The notes under the pieces: model-generated
What the model saw: the letters and a program-made list of their open reading frames with translations, nothing else
Databases searched by the model: none
Told to the model about the DNA's origin: nothing
Assembly (NCBI GenBank): GCA_019802505.1
Contig: JAFMOC010000002.1
Span: 7,375,001 to 7,439,000, forward strand
Length of the DNA stretch: 64,000 bases
DNA from: Corydoras sp. C115
Taxonomy: Eukaryota; Chordata; Actinopteri; Siluriformes; Callichthyidae
Reading direction: 5' to 3'
In this document: positions 24,376-50,800 of the stretch, in pieces
Layout: every line of letters starts with the position of its first letter
Position numbering within the stretch: the stretch's first letter is position 1
Made by a program: the position numbers and the translations under genes

Positions 24376-25015
24376 CAAAGTACATTTAAATAAACTGAAG
24401 TCTATGTGTGAAGAAATAAGGAAGTGTAACTTAAAAGTGGCTAGTTAGTTTATATAAAAAAAATCACACTAAACTATTGCCAACGTTTAGCCGGGATAAA
24501 GGAAACATTTCGACATGACATTTTCCATTTTAAGTTTTAATGTCCAAAGATGACTGAAAATAAGTTTTGATCACTTTTATCAAAAAATTATGATAATTTT
24601 TAAACCTAATAGATAAGGTCTACTACAACAGACTGAATTGCAATCACTGCAGTATGTGTGGATGTTATCTACTGTTCTTTCCGAGACTCTCAGGAGATCT
24701 GAACAAGAGGGCATAATTACAGAGAGACGTGCTGTAGTAGCATTCATCCCTCTTCTTTAGCCACATACAGGAAGGGAAACGATGCCTAGGAGCAGTTTAA
24801 GCAGCTGGAACATGGTAGGGGGCACGTAGTGAGTTCTATTATTATCCTACTGCTGAAAGATGAATTCAGAATAATTTGATTACATGGTACTACTGTCATA
24901 CAGTTTGATCACGTTTTAAGAGTCAATTATATAGAAGCCTTAATTAAAACTATAAGACAGTGCTACCAAACAGTGTTACAGTTTGCTATTATTTAATCTG
25001 TTGTTTATATATATA

Positions 25016-25140
25016 TAGTGTGTGTGCCCAGTGATAGATTGGCGCCCTGTTCTGGGTCTATTCTCCCCTGGATGGGCATGGGGAACCCCACCGCGACCCT
25101 AATAGAGGATAAAGCGGGAGATAATGGATGGATGAATGGA
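25016..25140 (+). mobile_element. SINE (family A) 3' fragment
   Basis: Starts at gtgtgtgtgcccagtgatag and runs to gataatggatggatgaatgg, missing a short stretch of the body. Confidence 0.8.
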
Positions 25141-25480
25141 TATATATACATAAAGGATAGCAGTCACCACCACAGACTCATAGAAGATCCTGAGCATAGT
25201 CCTGCAGATGTAGGATAGATGAAAGGATAGTGCCATACTGCAGTGAACATCGGTTCTGACGTCATTTTGATGTGACCTCATCATGACCTTTGTGGATGGG
25301 TTGGAAGAACGTATTTTTTTGTTTTTTTTGTGGGGTAATTAGTAATGTAATGTGTCTATTATCAGTGTAGAGTTTTTAGCTTACCGACTTCTCAGTGACT
25401 TTCTGCCAACAGACTGTCCATTGAGCCGTCTTTTTAAAAATCGACTGAGAAATAATTAAAAAATTAAATCATTCATTATG

Positions 25481-25709
25481 GTTCTCCGGTTTCCTCCCAC
25501 AGTCCAAAAACATGGATCAAGTTAATTGAGATCTCCAAATTGCCCCATATAGAGTGTGTTTCAGTGAGTGAGTGTGTGCCCAGTGATGGATTGGCGCCCT
25601 GACCTGGGTCTATCTGCCCAGCGCCCGAAACGTTCTCCCCTGGATGGGCATGAGGAACCCCACCGCGACCCTAATAGAGGAAAAAGCGGGAGATAATGAA
25701 TGAATGAAT
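25481..25709 (+). mobile_element. SINE (family A), 5'-truncated
   Basis: Starts at ggttctccggtttcctccca and ends gataatgaatgaatgaatt. The tRNA head is absent. Confidence 0.85.
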
Positions 25710-26901
25710 TTTAAAATCGCATTTTGACTACTTTTGACTATTATCCCGTGACTATCATCACAATTTCTTACTAAAAACTGAACTGCCTCCCACAGCTCGT
25801 AGCATAACACACTCAGCGGGATGCTGATGACTGAAGGCCGTCAGTTATACACGCTAGAAGTGTATTTAACTCATGCGCGATTCGGCCATGTTGAGCTGCT
25901 GTGTTTAAACCCGTCCTCATTCACAGACTGAGTGCACTATGTAGTGTGCCATGGTCTACGAAGAACAATATAGACCCAAATGTTCTTCTTAAAAGTGCGG
26001 GACAAACGTTTTGTACACATATTATGTAAGTATTTGTAATTTTGATTGTAAGTTTTCTTTGTAACATTTTCTAATCTATAGTAACATTTAATATATATTC
26101 TGTTGCATACGGACAAAAAGGTTCTTGTTTTGTGAGGTATGTAGCCACGTTTGTAGATTTAGAAATACTAGTGCACTGACGGATACACCAGTAAATATAA
26201 GATTTCTGATAAAGGGATTTAAATAAGAACGCTCGGTTATTTACATACGTATTTGGTTTTAAGTGACGCAATTGCCTCTTGCTGAAATTCGCATATGTCC
26301 ACGGGTAGTTTCTGAGAACAGCCGCGTTCAAGAAAAGTTCTGAAAACGGGCCACGGTGTCACTGGATGGGCAAATCAGTACTGAGCTGAAAATGTAAGTT
26401 TAACAATGGGACAAGAGTGCCCCCTACTGTTGCGCGTCGTTGATCTGCTACCCTACCCCTGTTTTAAATCTGAACATATCTACTTGCCTTCTGTAACTGC
26501 CTACTTAAGCAGTTTATATTCTTAATTGGTTTAAGGTATGTAAAATTGTATAATAGTGTATAATAGAACTTGTGGATAGAACTTCTGTTCTTTTAAGAAC
26601 AGAGCATCTTAGTGCATCTTGGTTCCATAGAGCATCTTGGTGACGTGTTCTCCGTCCTCATTAAATTACACTAGTAAACATCACACGTGCAGTAGCTAAC
26701 AGTATGGCCAACAGAAACAAAGTCTTGTTTTTGTTGCTAGGGCACCCCATTTAAAATTTCAAATCATTAAAATCATTTAATTACTTGTATTTCAAGTATT
26801 TAAATGTTTAAACTATTGGATTTTTATAGATGTACATTTTATTAAAACAGACTTGGAATCTTTACAGTGAAAAGTAATTTGTATCAACTATTTATAGCAG
26901 G

Positions 26902-27249
26902 GGCGGCACGGTGGCTAAGTGGTTAGCACGTTGGCCTCTCAGCACTAGGGATTCCCGGTTCGAATCCGCATCTGGGTGGAGTTTCCATGTTCTCCCCGTG
27001 TCCGCGTGGGTTTCCTCCGGGTTCTCCGGTTTCCTCCCACAGTCCAAAAACATGGATCAAGTCAATTGAATTCTCTAAATTGCCCCATATAGAGTGTGTC
27101 TGTGTGTGTGAGTGTGTGCCCAGCGATGGATTGGCGCCCTGTCCTGGGTGTATCTGCCCAGCTCCCGAAACGTTCTCCCCTGGATGGGCATGGGGAACCC
27201 GACCGCGACCCTACTAGAGGATAAAGCGGGAGATAATGAATTAATTAAT
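26902..27249 (+). mobile_element. tRNA-derived SINE (family A), full length
   Basis: Head ggcggcacggtggctaagtg, B box ggttcgaatcc and complete body. Target duplication ATTTATAGCAGG is at 26890-26901 and 27250-27261. Confidence 0.92.
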
Positions 27250-27399
27250 ATTTATAGCAGGCATACTCACTGATGTACCTGACCCAGAGCATTTATTACC
27301 TAAAAGAAAATGATTTAGATTAAATGATTAGATTAAAAAGAAAAGCATAAAACAGTTTTCCTTTTCATACCACATTTAATTTGCACATTCAGTGTGTGT

Positions 27400-29387
27400 A
27401 AGAACACCAACATACAGGTTAACATGTTATATTTTGCGAAAAAAAAATCACTGAGCATTCAGAAAGTAAAATTTAAATGATTTACTTCTTTTCTACACAA
27501 TGATAATTATTTACTCCTCAAGGACATGTAATCATTGAGAAATTGTTATTTTAAATGTTTTTTCTGGTGTGTGGTGAGTATATTTAGCTAGATGGCTTTC
27601 CCCTTTCGCTAAGATACCAGTAGGTATTTGAACCTCATGACTTTGTGAAATAAATTAACAAGTAAACTTTCAGATGGGCATTAAGATCAAAAATAGGCAC
27701 AAGCTGTGAGACTGAGTAGTGTTTGTGTGTGTTTAGAAAGATAAATGTGTAGCTTACAGTGGGACTACAGATAAAACTTGTGACTGATGTAGTAAACACT
27801 GGACACTAGCCTTAGTTAAGTTAGAAATTAACTAATCTCTTAATTAACTAATTCACTCTTCTGTGTACCTTAAATGGATAATGGCTGAGTGAAGAGGATC
27901 AGCCAGTATTCATGTCTGAAGCCTACTAATCAGACCCATTATATCAAATACATCTTAAACAACTCATCACATTTGGTCTGACGAGAAATTGCCTCACTGA
28001 TTTTTAGTGTATACAACAAGATTTCTCCATGCCCTCATATCAAATGGACACCTTGTGCCCTTTTACATACTGTACACTATTTACAGTGGCATTTCTATGT
28101 AAACTTGAGTAAAAAATATAATAGAAGCAACATATCTAACATTTTTGATATGACAGATACATTAAAACAATGATCAAACATGTGTGATGGAGCCTCAAAA
28201 CTATAATGCTGTATATTAGTTTGTATATGAAAATTTAAGCTACACTTGGTATCCATTAAAAATCCAGTCATGTTTTTTTTTAAGAAGTTGAACCAAATGA
28301 GCTTCAGAGTGCACCATAGAATAGTATTGATAAGCATGAGGTCAGCTACCCTGATCATCATAATGCCAGGAGAATCACTGATGAGTGTCTTACAGACAAG
28401 CAGGTTAGGTATTAAGTATGAGGGCTGCACTGTAGACACAACAATGTAGGAACAGTATTGTTTGGGAAGGTTGCAGACAGAGGCCAAGAAGCCAGTGTGG
28501 GCAAGGTTAAGGCAAACGAGACTAAACAAACCCAGCAAAATAGCTCAACGATGTTAATAACTAAATCTAAAATCCAAGTGAATATAACATTTTTAAATTT
28601 CAGATTATAATTAAAATAATTTGTCATTGCAATAATTGAAGAGGTCCAGGTCTTAACTGGCACATGCTCTGAAACACATCAACTTGTCCATCTTGATTCC
28701 TACTGTAAGTTAGCCAAACATGCAAGTTTGTGGTAAAAAAAGCTGTTATGGGGGTTATCTTAAACCTTAAAAACACCTAAAGGCAAAAAAGGCATTGCTT
28801 ACAATACGGATTGCACTTTCTGCAGGAGCAATTACAAACCAAACCAGTATTAAGTGGGAGGAGCATGATAGTGGGGCAACTGACCATCATTTGAAAGACA
28901 TTAAACACTCAAACAATACTTCTTGTTACTAACCGTGAGTTACTTGTTTTCTCGTATTTTTTCTTGCAGTACATGCAGTACAGTGAAATACAGCAGTGCA
29001 GTGGGAGTTTTGTGAAGTCAGACATGTTACACCTTAATTGAAACATTACACACCACCACAACTGCTAAAATAACAGTCAGATTTCTTTACATAGTAATAG
29101 TTTGGTCTCTTAGTCACTACATGTGAAGTGTTGTATGTACCTGTGTAGGTGAGTGCACCTTTATGTGTCAAGAGATGAAATGAAACAACATTATGAAACA
29201 CAGCCATAGTTCGAAGTCAATGTCAAGTAGCTGTAATGAAATGTCTTTTAGTCTTCTGATTACAAGACTCGTGTATGAGCTGAGGCATTATGTTTGTGTT
29301 TAATACTTTCCTATTTGTCTGTCTTTGTGTGTACGGATATGAACCTGTGTGTGTATGTGTAAGTGGTGAAAAAACAAGACAAAAGCC
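27400..29387 (-). other. Probable 3' UTR and downstream sequence of syt11
   Basis: Nearly 2 kb without recognised repeats beyond the syt11 stop. Mammalian syt11 transcripts have long 3' UTRs, so much of this may be UTR. A 147-codon minus-strand open frame at 28095-28538 lies here but resembles no family I know and is probably chance. Confidence 0.4.
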
Positions 29388-41413
<12,026 letters not shown>

Positions 41414-41829
41414 TTTGAGTGCTGGTGGGATGCGTGCGACTCGAAAAAACAAATGACGAAGTGATTGAACGATGAACTGAGAGAAAGTGCTCCAATTAAC
41501 TGAAACAGGCCAGATTAATCATGCTGTCTGTTTTCTGTATTCATGTAGCAATACGGCGAACCAGCAGGGTGGTCGACTGTTAATGGCTGACAGGCGGTGG
41601 TTCTGATGCTGCGTACCGGATGCTGCTGCTGTTCTTCTTAAGGATGCTGCTGCTATCGCGCGTGCGCTGCGTTAAGGCATTAAACCACGCCCACCTGCTC
41701 TCACCCACAATAACATGACGAAACAAACACCTACGAACACATACTAAATAAACAGCTATTAAACTGTTTATTAAAGTACTGTATTTTACTGTGTCCATAC
41801 AAGCTAATGCCTACTTAATATCTTAATAT

Positions 41830-42194
41830 CCATCCATCCATTATCTTCCGCTTTATCCTATATTAGGATCGTGGTGGGGTTCCCCATGCCCATCCTGGGG
41901 AGAACGTTTCAGCGCTGGGCAGATACACCCAGGATAGGTTGCCAATCTATCGCTGGGCACATACTTACTCACACAAACACACTCTATATGGGGCAATTTG
42001 GAGAACTCAATTGACTTGATCCATGTTTTTGGACAGTGGGAGGAAACTGGAGAACCCGGAGGAAACTGGAGAACCCGGAAGAAACCCACGCGGACACGGG
42101 GAGAACATGGAACATCCCCCAGATGGGGATTCGAACTGGGAATCCCTATTGCGGAGAGGCCAACGTGCTAACCACTAAGCCACCGTGGCGCCCC
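41830..42194 (-). mobile_element. tRNA-derived SINE (family A), full length, antisense
   Basis: Complete copy with a small internal duplication (gagaacccggaggaaact twice near 42050-42080). Target duplication TAATATCTTAATAT is at 41816-41829 and 42195-42208. It lies upstream of the syt11 first coding exon, about 420 bases from the ATG, so it may sit in or near the promoter. Confidence 0.92.
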
Positions 42195-42639
42195 TAATAT
42201 CTTAATATGTATTCCTGAATAATTTACATAAATATATTCAATATGAATATAAAAGAACAGCAGAAATATGGACAGCAGCATGAAAACCACAGCCTATCAG
42301 CCACAGTCGACCTTAGGGCCTGTTATAAGCATTTTTAGCATCATTAAATATACCTAATTTAATGCCTTCTAAATTAAATATCAACCACATCAACACCTAC
42401 CCCCTTCACATCTATTTAAAACCTAAGCTAGTAAATGCACACTTAACCCCTCATTTGTCAATTTAATTAATTTCTAATAATAATAATCCAATTATTCTAA
42501 TAAAAGCCGATGTGCTCCTATGACAAAAAGGGAAATCACACAAAACAGTCAGTCTGGGCTTACTGAGAAAACTCACTCAGACAGAGGGGAAAGGCAAAAG
42601 CGAAAGAAAGAACATCACTTTTTTTTCCATTTTTTTCCC

Positions 42640-43110
42640 ATTTATTCTGTAATAAATTTGCCTAATGTACATAAAATGTGTAAAAAAAAAAAAAAAAGCC
42701 AGAACACCTGGTGAAAACCTTCACACACGTTGTTAAATATGCTGTTGAAACTCTGTACTGAAAAGATCCAGCCATTCGGTTTTTTTTTTAATGAAACCCA
42801 GGAATTTGTTGTGATTGTGTGAGATAATAATGCTACCCATTTTAATATATTCAATATAATACAGCTAACAGTTGACTGTGGAATATTTAGGATTGAGGAA
42901 AGCTCATGACTGGATTTGTTGCACAGGTGGCATCCTATTACAGTTCCACACTGGAATTCACTGCGCTCATGAGAGCGACTCATTATTCCACAAATGTGTC
43001 TGCATGCCTAGGTGCTTGATTTTATACACCTGTGGTCATGGAAGTGATTGGAACACCTGATTCTGAAAATTTGGATGGGTGAGCAAATAGTTTTGGCAAT
43101 ATATTGTATG
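42640..43110 (-). mobile_element. Tc1-like transposon relic
   Basis: Minus-strand reading from about 42983 gives a transposase N-terminus (TVIGCHLCNKSSHELSSILN, then IPQSTVSCII), the helix-turn-helix part of Tc1 proteins. It then passes into non-coding sequence with FNSIFNNVCEGFHQVF. The catalytic core is missing. Confidence 0.65.
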
Positions 43111-43119
43111 TTATATAAT

Positions 43120-44857
43120 GCTTTGCTTTTTATTTAATTACAATCATGTTGTTTTTCTGTGAAAAAAGGGACAGCAATACAAATAATACTTTATTTTCCA
43201 ATGTCTTTATTTTGCAGCTTAACTATTTATTTTGCTTTGGATGTCATATCAAGTGGGCACGAGGGAGAAAAAAACATATTTCTGATTTATAAATTATACA
43301 GAGTACATAAGTACTATGTAGAATCATTTATTGACTGCATGATGAAAAATATCAAATAGGATTCAACAAAACTTTTTAACATATTAATGTTTATCATACA
43401 TCTATACATACCAATGGATTTCAGAACCCTGATAATTTAATAACTTAAGCAACTTTGTGACAAATAGGTACATATAAAGTATCATAGACATAAAAGAGTC
43501 ATGTCCACCAGCAGCAGTGCCATATTCTTGTCTCCAGCAGGTTAAACATCTAAAATGATAAGGCATGAAACTAGATTCCCTGTTGTAGGAAATATTCTGG
43601 AGGGTGTATGAAATGAATAAAGAACAGCAACAAAAGCAGCGTTGTACAAAATGAATAAAAATAGCATAGAAAAAGGGCATTGGTATATATAGATTGACAA
43701 AAAAGACTACTTTTCAATGAATATAGAAACCTGTAAGAACTTTTCTGAAACACTAAGTTAGGCATCTGAATTTTGCAGGAAGCTGACTTCAATTTTTTGT
43801 CAATGTTGTATAGTAATAAAGGGCAACCACTATCTCTTAATCTTACAACGTAGCAATAAATGAGGAATGTGCTGACAAGTTTTGACAACATTTTACTGAG
43901 TGTAAATCTATACATGAAGTCAAGGCCTTAACGAACCGACTTGTTTTAAATTTAATGGTAAAAATATAAAGAGACATTGAGCATCATTTACTTAAGCCTG
44001 AAAATATAAATATAATTTTAATGCCTTAATGTGTCTTGAAATTGCATAGATTTATGATCAAAGTACATTTACTGATTTTACGGGAAAAGTGATAGAGAAG
44101 ATCTACTGCATTCAATTCAGTTCCGAGTTGTTTTTAACCAGTTACTATCAACAATGATAGCTGGTTACACTGACATATACTACTTTATTTGTAGTATAAT
44201 AATTTTGATACTGCAAAATAAATAAAAGGCTATACAACATAAAATGTTGTTTTTTTACTAAATCTTTGGTTATGTCTGTACTGATATGTCTGTAGTCATC
44301 ATAATTACTAAAGGTATGGTCACAATACAAATAAATCAGCTATAAATAAGTCCATATTATGAATTGCTTTATTTAGCTTTGAGGTTTTATGTTTGATATC
44401 ACTGCTCTTAAAGACTGAATCAGCAATTTATCATATTGTGGGCCAAGAATCACATGACTCATTACCTACAGTGAGGAAAACTTAAAATAATTTTAGCATA
44501 CTTTTAGGAGCCCTTCTGTGTGAATACAACGGATATTAGATTCAATTCTGAGGCCTTCTATACTCCTGATCTTTTGACATCACCTCTCTTTGTGGTCTGT
44601 GCTTTCATAGTAAAATAGCCAACAGCCCCATGAGTGGACTAAACAGTGGTCAGTGTAAAGGTCTGCTAAATTTGCTGGCCATAGCAATGGAAAGCTTACG
44701 TATGTGTCTGCCTGCTTTCATGAGTCACTGTCTGTTCACGTGGGCTTGCTGTGTATGTGAGGCAAGCTATAGAGCGTATCATCCTCTCCCTCCCTGCATT
44801 TCTGTCCATCCCAGTTTAGGACTCCAGAGAGATGCAGTATGACTTATTCTTCTCAAA
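43120..44857 (-). other. Probable smad4 3' UTR and downstream sequence
   Basis: About 1.7 kb without recognisable repeats beyond the smad4 stop. A minus-strand AATAAA near 44369 is a candidate polyadenylation signal. Small open frames here match nothing I know. Confidence 0.4.
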
Positions 44858-47800
44858 TCAGTTAGCAGGACTGGGCTCAGAAAGGGGCATAGTATGGAGC
44901 ACTTCATCCAGCAGCTGCAGAGCTCGGTGAAGATGCACCTCCACCCAGCATGGTGTCTGTTTAATACTTTGGCGTGGGTAATCTGGTCCCCAGCCCTTCA
45001 CAAAGCTGAGGCGCAGTATACACAGACGACGTAAATCATCCACACCAATGCCTGCTGCGGCAGAAAAACCTTAGGAGAGAATGGGGAAAGACGGCTATCA
45101 AATTTTGAAAATAATGATACAGGGATGTGTTTTTTATTCATAATTACTGAGTATTAATAAAACATTTATTAATGCTACTTACACTGCCACATATACAAGA
45201 CAATTATGTTGTTTATGAGACAGCCTGTAATCTAAACCTTTACAAAGCTACTGAAGTACAATAAATTACCTTTCAAATTAAATCAACTGCCCACCACCTG
45301 TCAATAATTATGACAGTTATGGGAACCTTGGAATAAAATTGGTTGTCCTCCTATGTATGTATTTCTAACATATGATCAAAACATCTAGATATTACATAAC
45401 AATTCTAATAAACAATGCTGAATTTATTTATCCATCCATTATATTCTGCTTTATCCTCTGTTAGGGTCGCGCGTGGAGTGAAGACGGGAGTGTTGGAGCC
45501 TCAGTGCGCTTACAAAAAAAAAAATTGCAGAAAACACGTGCCTGGTTGGCGGCACGGTGGCTTAGTGGTTAGCACGTTCTCCTCTCAGCGCTAGGGATTT
45601 CCGGGTCGAATCCCCATCTGGGTTGAGTTTCCATGTTTTCCCCGTGTCCGCGTGGGTTTCCTCCGGGTTCTCCGGTTTCCTCCCACAGTCCAAAAACATG
45701 AATCAAGTCAATTGAATTCTCCAAATACCCCATATAGAGTGTGTCTGTGTGAGTGAGTGTGTGCCCAGCGATGGATTGGCACCCTGCCCTGGGTCTATCT
45801 GCCCAGCGCCCGAAACGTTCTCCCCTGGATGGGCATGGGGAACCCCACCGCGACCCTAATAGAGGATAAAGCGGGAGATAATGAATGAATGAATGAATGA
45901 ATGTGCCTGGTCAGATCACAAGTATATCACAGGGCATGAGAAAACACATTTTTGTTCACATTTGCACAATGAGGCAATTCTGCTTTGCCAGTTTACAGAG
46001 ATGTTTTGGACTGTGGAAATTTCCTCCCACAGTCCAAAAACATGGATCAAGTCAATTGAGTTCTCCAGATTGCCCCATGTAGAGTGTGTATGTGTGCGTG
46101 TCTGAGTGAGTGTGTGCCCAGCAATAGATTGGTGCCCTGTCCTGGGTGTATCTGCCCAGCTCCTGAAACGTTCTCCCCTGGATAGGCAAACGTCCCCGTC
46201 CCCCCCCGCGACCCTAATATAGCATAAAGTGGAAGATAATGGATGGATGGATAATATTCTGCAATATAAGTATGGGACATTAGATATTCCTAATAATGGT
46301 CTCCTTAGTGTCCGTTTTTTTTATTATGTATTTATCCCCTCAAATGCACACACAAATGCATATACATATACATAAGACTGCATGTTCAGTTTCTTATTTT
46401 TTGTTGTTTTTGCATAATCACACACATATTGGTAAAATGTGCCATAGTACTAAAGTAAATAAACATGAAGGCCTTTTTTCAGAGAAACACACCACTCAGA
46501 ACTGAAAATAAAAATTGCATTAAGCTTGGATAAAAAGCCAATTGATTTAAGCTAATATCGAGTTTGCCAAAGTGTGTGTCCAAGTGTGATTTCTCTTTTT
46601 TGATTATTAGATTTATACACAAAGAAAAAAAACTTTGGCTTACTGATGGCGGGGGCAATGCCTCCAACGCTACCTGGACCTGGAATATTTCCAGCCACAG
46701 CTGCAGCCTGTGCAGCTGCAGCAGCCTGTGCAGTTAGTGCCTGTTGCTGCATTTGCCTATGGCACTGACGCAGATCAAACACCTGCACAGAAACAGATTG
46801 TTCAAGCGGCAAGGAATCTTGATATGTCATCTGGTACACTGCATCATTTGTGTGCTAGTCAGTAATGTGTCACAGATTTAATTAAAGCACAAAACAGTAT
46901 GTATGAAACAAAAATAACAGTGCATTAGTCAACCTTTGCAATAACAGGAACAATAACAACAATTCTGCACATCAGATCATGTAGGATTTATATAAAGACC
47001 AAAAAGTCCATTATTAGTGGTGTAATTAACAATGTAAATTACAATGAGACTGGAAGCCTGGGTTTCTTTGACGAGTGGACTGTTCTTTTTAAAGGATGAA
47101 TTTATGATTCCAATCCAGTAAACCTTTTGTCAAATACAGTCAATTTGACATTCAGTTCAGTGTTAAACAATATGTGGTGGTAAGTCCTTGCTTTGTGCAT
47201 ATCACCCCACACAATTGTATTCCATTTAGTGATGACAATATTTATGCACTGAACAGGGGGCAGGGCAATGTAAACAATAAATCAAACACATCTATGGCAA
47301 GGTTCTATGATAAGGTTCTAAACCTAGCACTTTTCAAGGAATAAACACAGTCAAAAGGAGAAGCTTGAAGAGTTTAAAAAGAAGTAGCATTACATGATAA
47401 AGCAAAAGAAACAGCCCAGATTAACACATTTCAAGCAATATTCAACACAATTTCTAAATACACCAGTTTGCAAATTTTAATGACATTCAGCATTAAAAAA
47501 AAATCAAACAAAGCTTGAATGCTTATCTTTTTTCTGAGACCATGTAGTGTGTATGAAAATATATGATAGTACGAATTTTATCATCTGTTTCATCAACAAT
47601 TAATATAAAACACAAATATTACTTTATGCTACATTTTTAAAACATATTTTGGAATATTACATTTACATTACATTTGGTCATTTAGCAGATGCTTTTATCC
47701 AAAGCGACTTACAAGGTGAACTTACAAGGAGGAAGTGGTAGCTCAGTGGTTAGGGCGTTGGGTTATCAATCTGAAGGTTGGGGGTTCAAATCCCAGCTCC

Positions 47801-50800
47801 ACTGAAGTTACCAGTGTGGGTCCTTGAGCAAGACCCTTAACCCTCATTGCTCCAGGGATGTTGTGATGAACCCTGTGTTCACCTTGTAAGTCGCTTTGGA
47901 TAAAAGCGTCCAATAAATAACCAAATATATAATATATAATATAACACAGTGTTTATCACAACCTCCCTGGATCAATGAGGGTTAAGGGTCTTGCTCAAGG
48001 ACCCACACTGGTAACTTCAGTGGACCTGGGATTTGAACCCCCAACCTTCTGATTGATAGCCCAATGCCCAACCACTGCCGCGCTGCCGCCCATGGCTGTT
48101 AACACTGATTCAACACTGATCTTTTCTACAAATTTATATCTAGTTAAATAAGTAGTTGTATTAACATAATACAGCAGACACTCTTAGCAAGGGTGTTTTA
48201 CATTGAACAGATAATTAAAACACTGAAAAAACAGTGCTAATATATGTTTATCGGTTACTAATCTTAAACAACAGTAATGACTTAAGTTTAATGTGTGATT
48301 ACTTAATAAAGAATTTTAATGTATTTGCATATACTAACGGTTTTTGAATAGAATTAATGAATTGATATAACATTTTACCTTTACATAAGCACCTGGGTAG
48401 ATTTTATGCACAGCATCTCCAGGTGCTCTTCCTGCTTCCCTGTCTAGGTAGTAGCTCTGCACAAAGACAGCGTGGTCACTGAGACATCGCATCCATACGT
48501 CTCCCTCCCCACGACATTCCAACTGGACACCTTTACCTATGTGGAGCCTGGAAGGAATAGTGACCAGCTTAGGTAAAAGAAAAAAATTGAGTCATGGCAA
48601 TTCCAAAAACACTTTTTTTTGTATGTCCGAATTTAAAAATTGAATTGCATCGTCTTGTGGCATTGTTTTGCTGCACCACTAACTTTTTTAAGATTTGGTT
48701 TATTTCTTTAGAATTTGCCGTTTTTATAATTAAGAGTAAAGATTGATCCAAATCATGATAATGCCACCACAATGCTTCACAGATTTGCAGAGGTTTATTT
48801 TTTCCAAACATGATGCTACTTGTTTGGACCAAAAATATCTATTTTGTTTTAAATCTTCTAAAAAACATTTGTTCAATATTCCTTGTGCTGCAAACTTCAT
48901 TATGGAGCATCTTTCATGTTTTTTTAATGTGGACTAATGTTATCCATTATTATAAATTGGGTAGGTCCGGTCCTTAAATCCGATTGGCTGAGCCGTTTGT
49001 CCAGCTATGACATTAGTGCCAAAAATGCACACTCTGACCTCTTTACATTTTTATTTGATACATTTCCCCCCCCCAATGTTTTTTACAAACTGACTTTTGT
49101 AATTTGGCCACTAGACGTCAGTATTTGATTGTGATTTGATTGACTGTTAGTCATTGTTCACTGTTCACGTTAACCGAACTAAATCACGTCGCAGAAGACC
49201 ACTTTATTAACGATTATGCTTTCAATAAACGCATTTATAAACCAATCTTGTTTTTTTTTTATCATAGTGTGTTATTAACCATTTTATAAAGGTTGCGCAT
49301 TATTGTAAATAAATCAAAAAAGATTTTTAGTTACTGTGGGTTTCTCAGTGACCTTGATGATTTTCCCAAACAGGTGGCTTATTTTACAATTAGCAATAAT
49401 CTTAAGCTTTCTGGCTTTCTACATTTATGATTTTTGTAAAAATCTGGTGAAGTTTTTGATCATAATATGCAGAAAACATAAATATTTCGAACCCGTATAC
49501 AAACAGTTACAATCACTGCTTTTTTACAATGTACTTGTAATGGCATGTTTTTCTATTAGGTTGCAGAAAAATTGATAATAAAACAAACAGGCATTTTATT
49601 ATGCATATTATACATGTTTGCGATAAACATTTTTTTTTACAAAGGATTTTTTTTCAGATGCACTCACCGTGCTCGCTCACTGGCCTCGGTACGGTGCACG
49701 TTGCTTAGTTGCCCCAAACAAAACCGATCTCCTCCTGACGGGTCCACGTAACCATCTACAGTCACCAATGGGCAGTTTGCCAGAACCTTGAACATCTCTC
49801 CCACCTGAATATCCATCTCAAAGTAAGAAATTGAGCACCAGAATTCTGGACCTAGATAAAAACATAAACATTAACATTGTTAGTACCATAAAGTAAATTT
49901 ACTGAGAATGTATACCTATAACTGGGTAAAACCTCCAATTGCTAGTTAAAAGATTTCACAATATGTTGGAAACATTCCTTTGAGAGTCAGTTCTTGTTAA
50001 TATGACATCATCATCATGCAATCGTGCAGATTTTTTATTTGTTTTCATTTGTTTCATTACATCCCAAAGAATTTCAAATTAGATTCAATCACTGAAAAAA
50101 CAACTGAAAACACTGAACTCACTGTCACAATTTTGCAACCAGTTTAAGACTACTTGATGAATTAATTTTTCTAAACTACTCAGACGTATTTCTCTCTCAG
50201 GGTAGACACACATAGGCAACAATAATACTTTTGATGATTCCAGCCCATTCTTGATGGGTCCATGAATTTATGCTGTTGCTGCTCAAGATCACATTTATCC
50301 TACTTCTAATCACTGATGTTATCTGCATGTGGGTAAGTTCATGCCTCATACTACTGCAGCATGATTGGCTAATCACATAACTGTTACATCATGTGTGATT
50401 TAGACACAGGTCAGATGTTCTCAATAATTTTCAATCTCAATGCATTTTATTTACCTGGATGGTTGGAGACTGGCTGTGGGTAAGAGGTGGGAGTATGATG
50501 GTGAGACCCTAGTGAAGATATTGAAGATCAAATAATTCTTGATGATGTCTGGAACTTATTCAATACATTTATTGACAATACTCAAAATAACATGACATAC
50601 AGAAATGACCCGTGTGGTGATGAGGGGTTTGCTGATGACTCCGTCCATTCTGCTGGGGACCCACTGGTGTGTAGGAAGCTGTGCTTGTGCCTGTCCAAGT
50701 TGTTGCTAAAAACAAATTAGGAATCATATGGTTGAGTGTTTACATACTTTTAGACATGTACAGTGATTTAATAAAAGGTTTACCAGTGAAATAAATCTAA

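Larger units (their letters stand above)
18870..27400. other. Intergenic region with SINEs
   Basis: About 8.5 kb between the RERG-like gene and the 3' region of syt11. Apart from the repeats listed separately I see no exon-like ORF with flanking splice sites, RNA gene or clear regulatory motif. The open frames are either SINE translations or AT-rich noise. Confidence 0.6.

Noticed and set aside
28095..28538. 147-codon minus-strand frame
   Set aside because: AT-rich, no recognisable domain, no flanking splice pattern, and located in the likely syt11 3' UTR.
44630..44842. 70-codon plus-strand frame beside smad4
   Set aside because: Lies in the probable smad4 3' UTR and has no family resemblance.
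48600..48940. Possible Tc1 relic (aatgccaccacaatgcttca)
   Set aside because: The phrase resembles antisense Tc1 transposase, but I found no second motif or inverted ends to support it.
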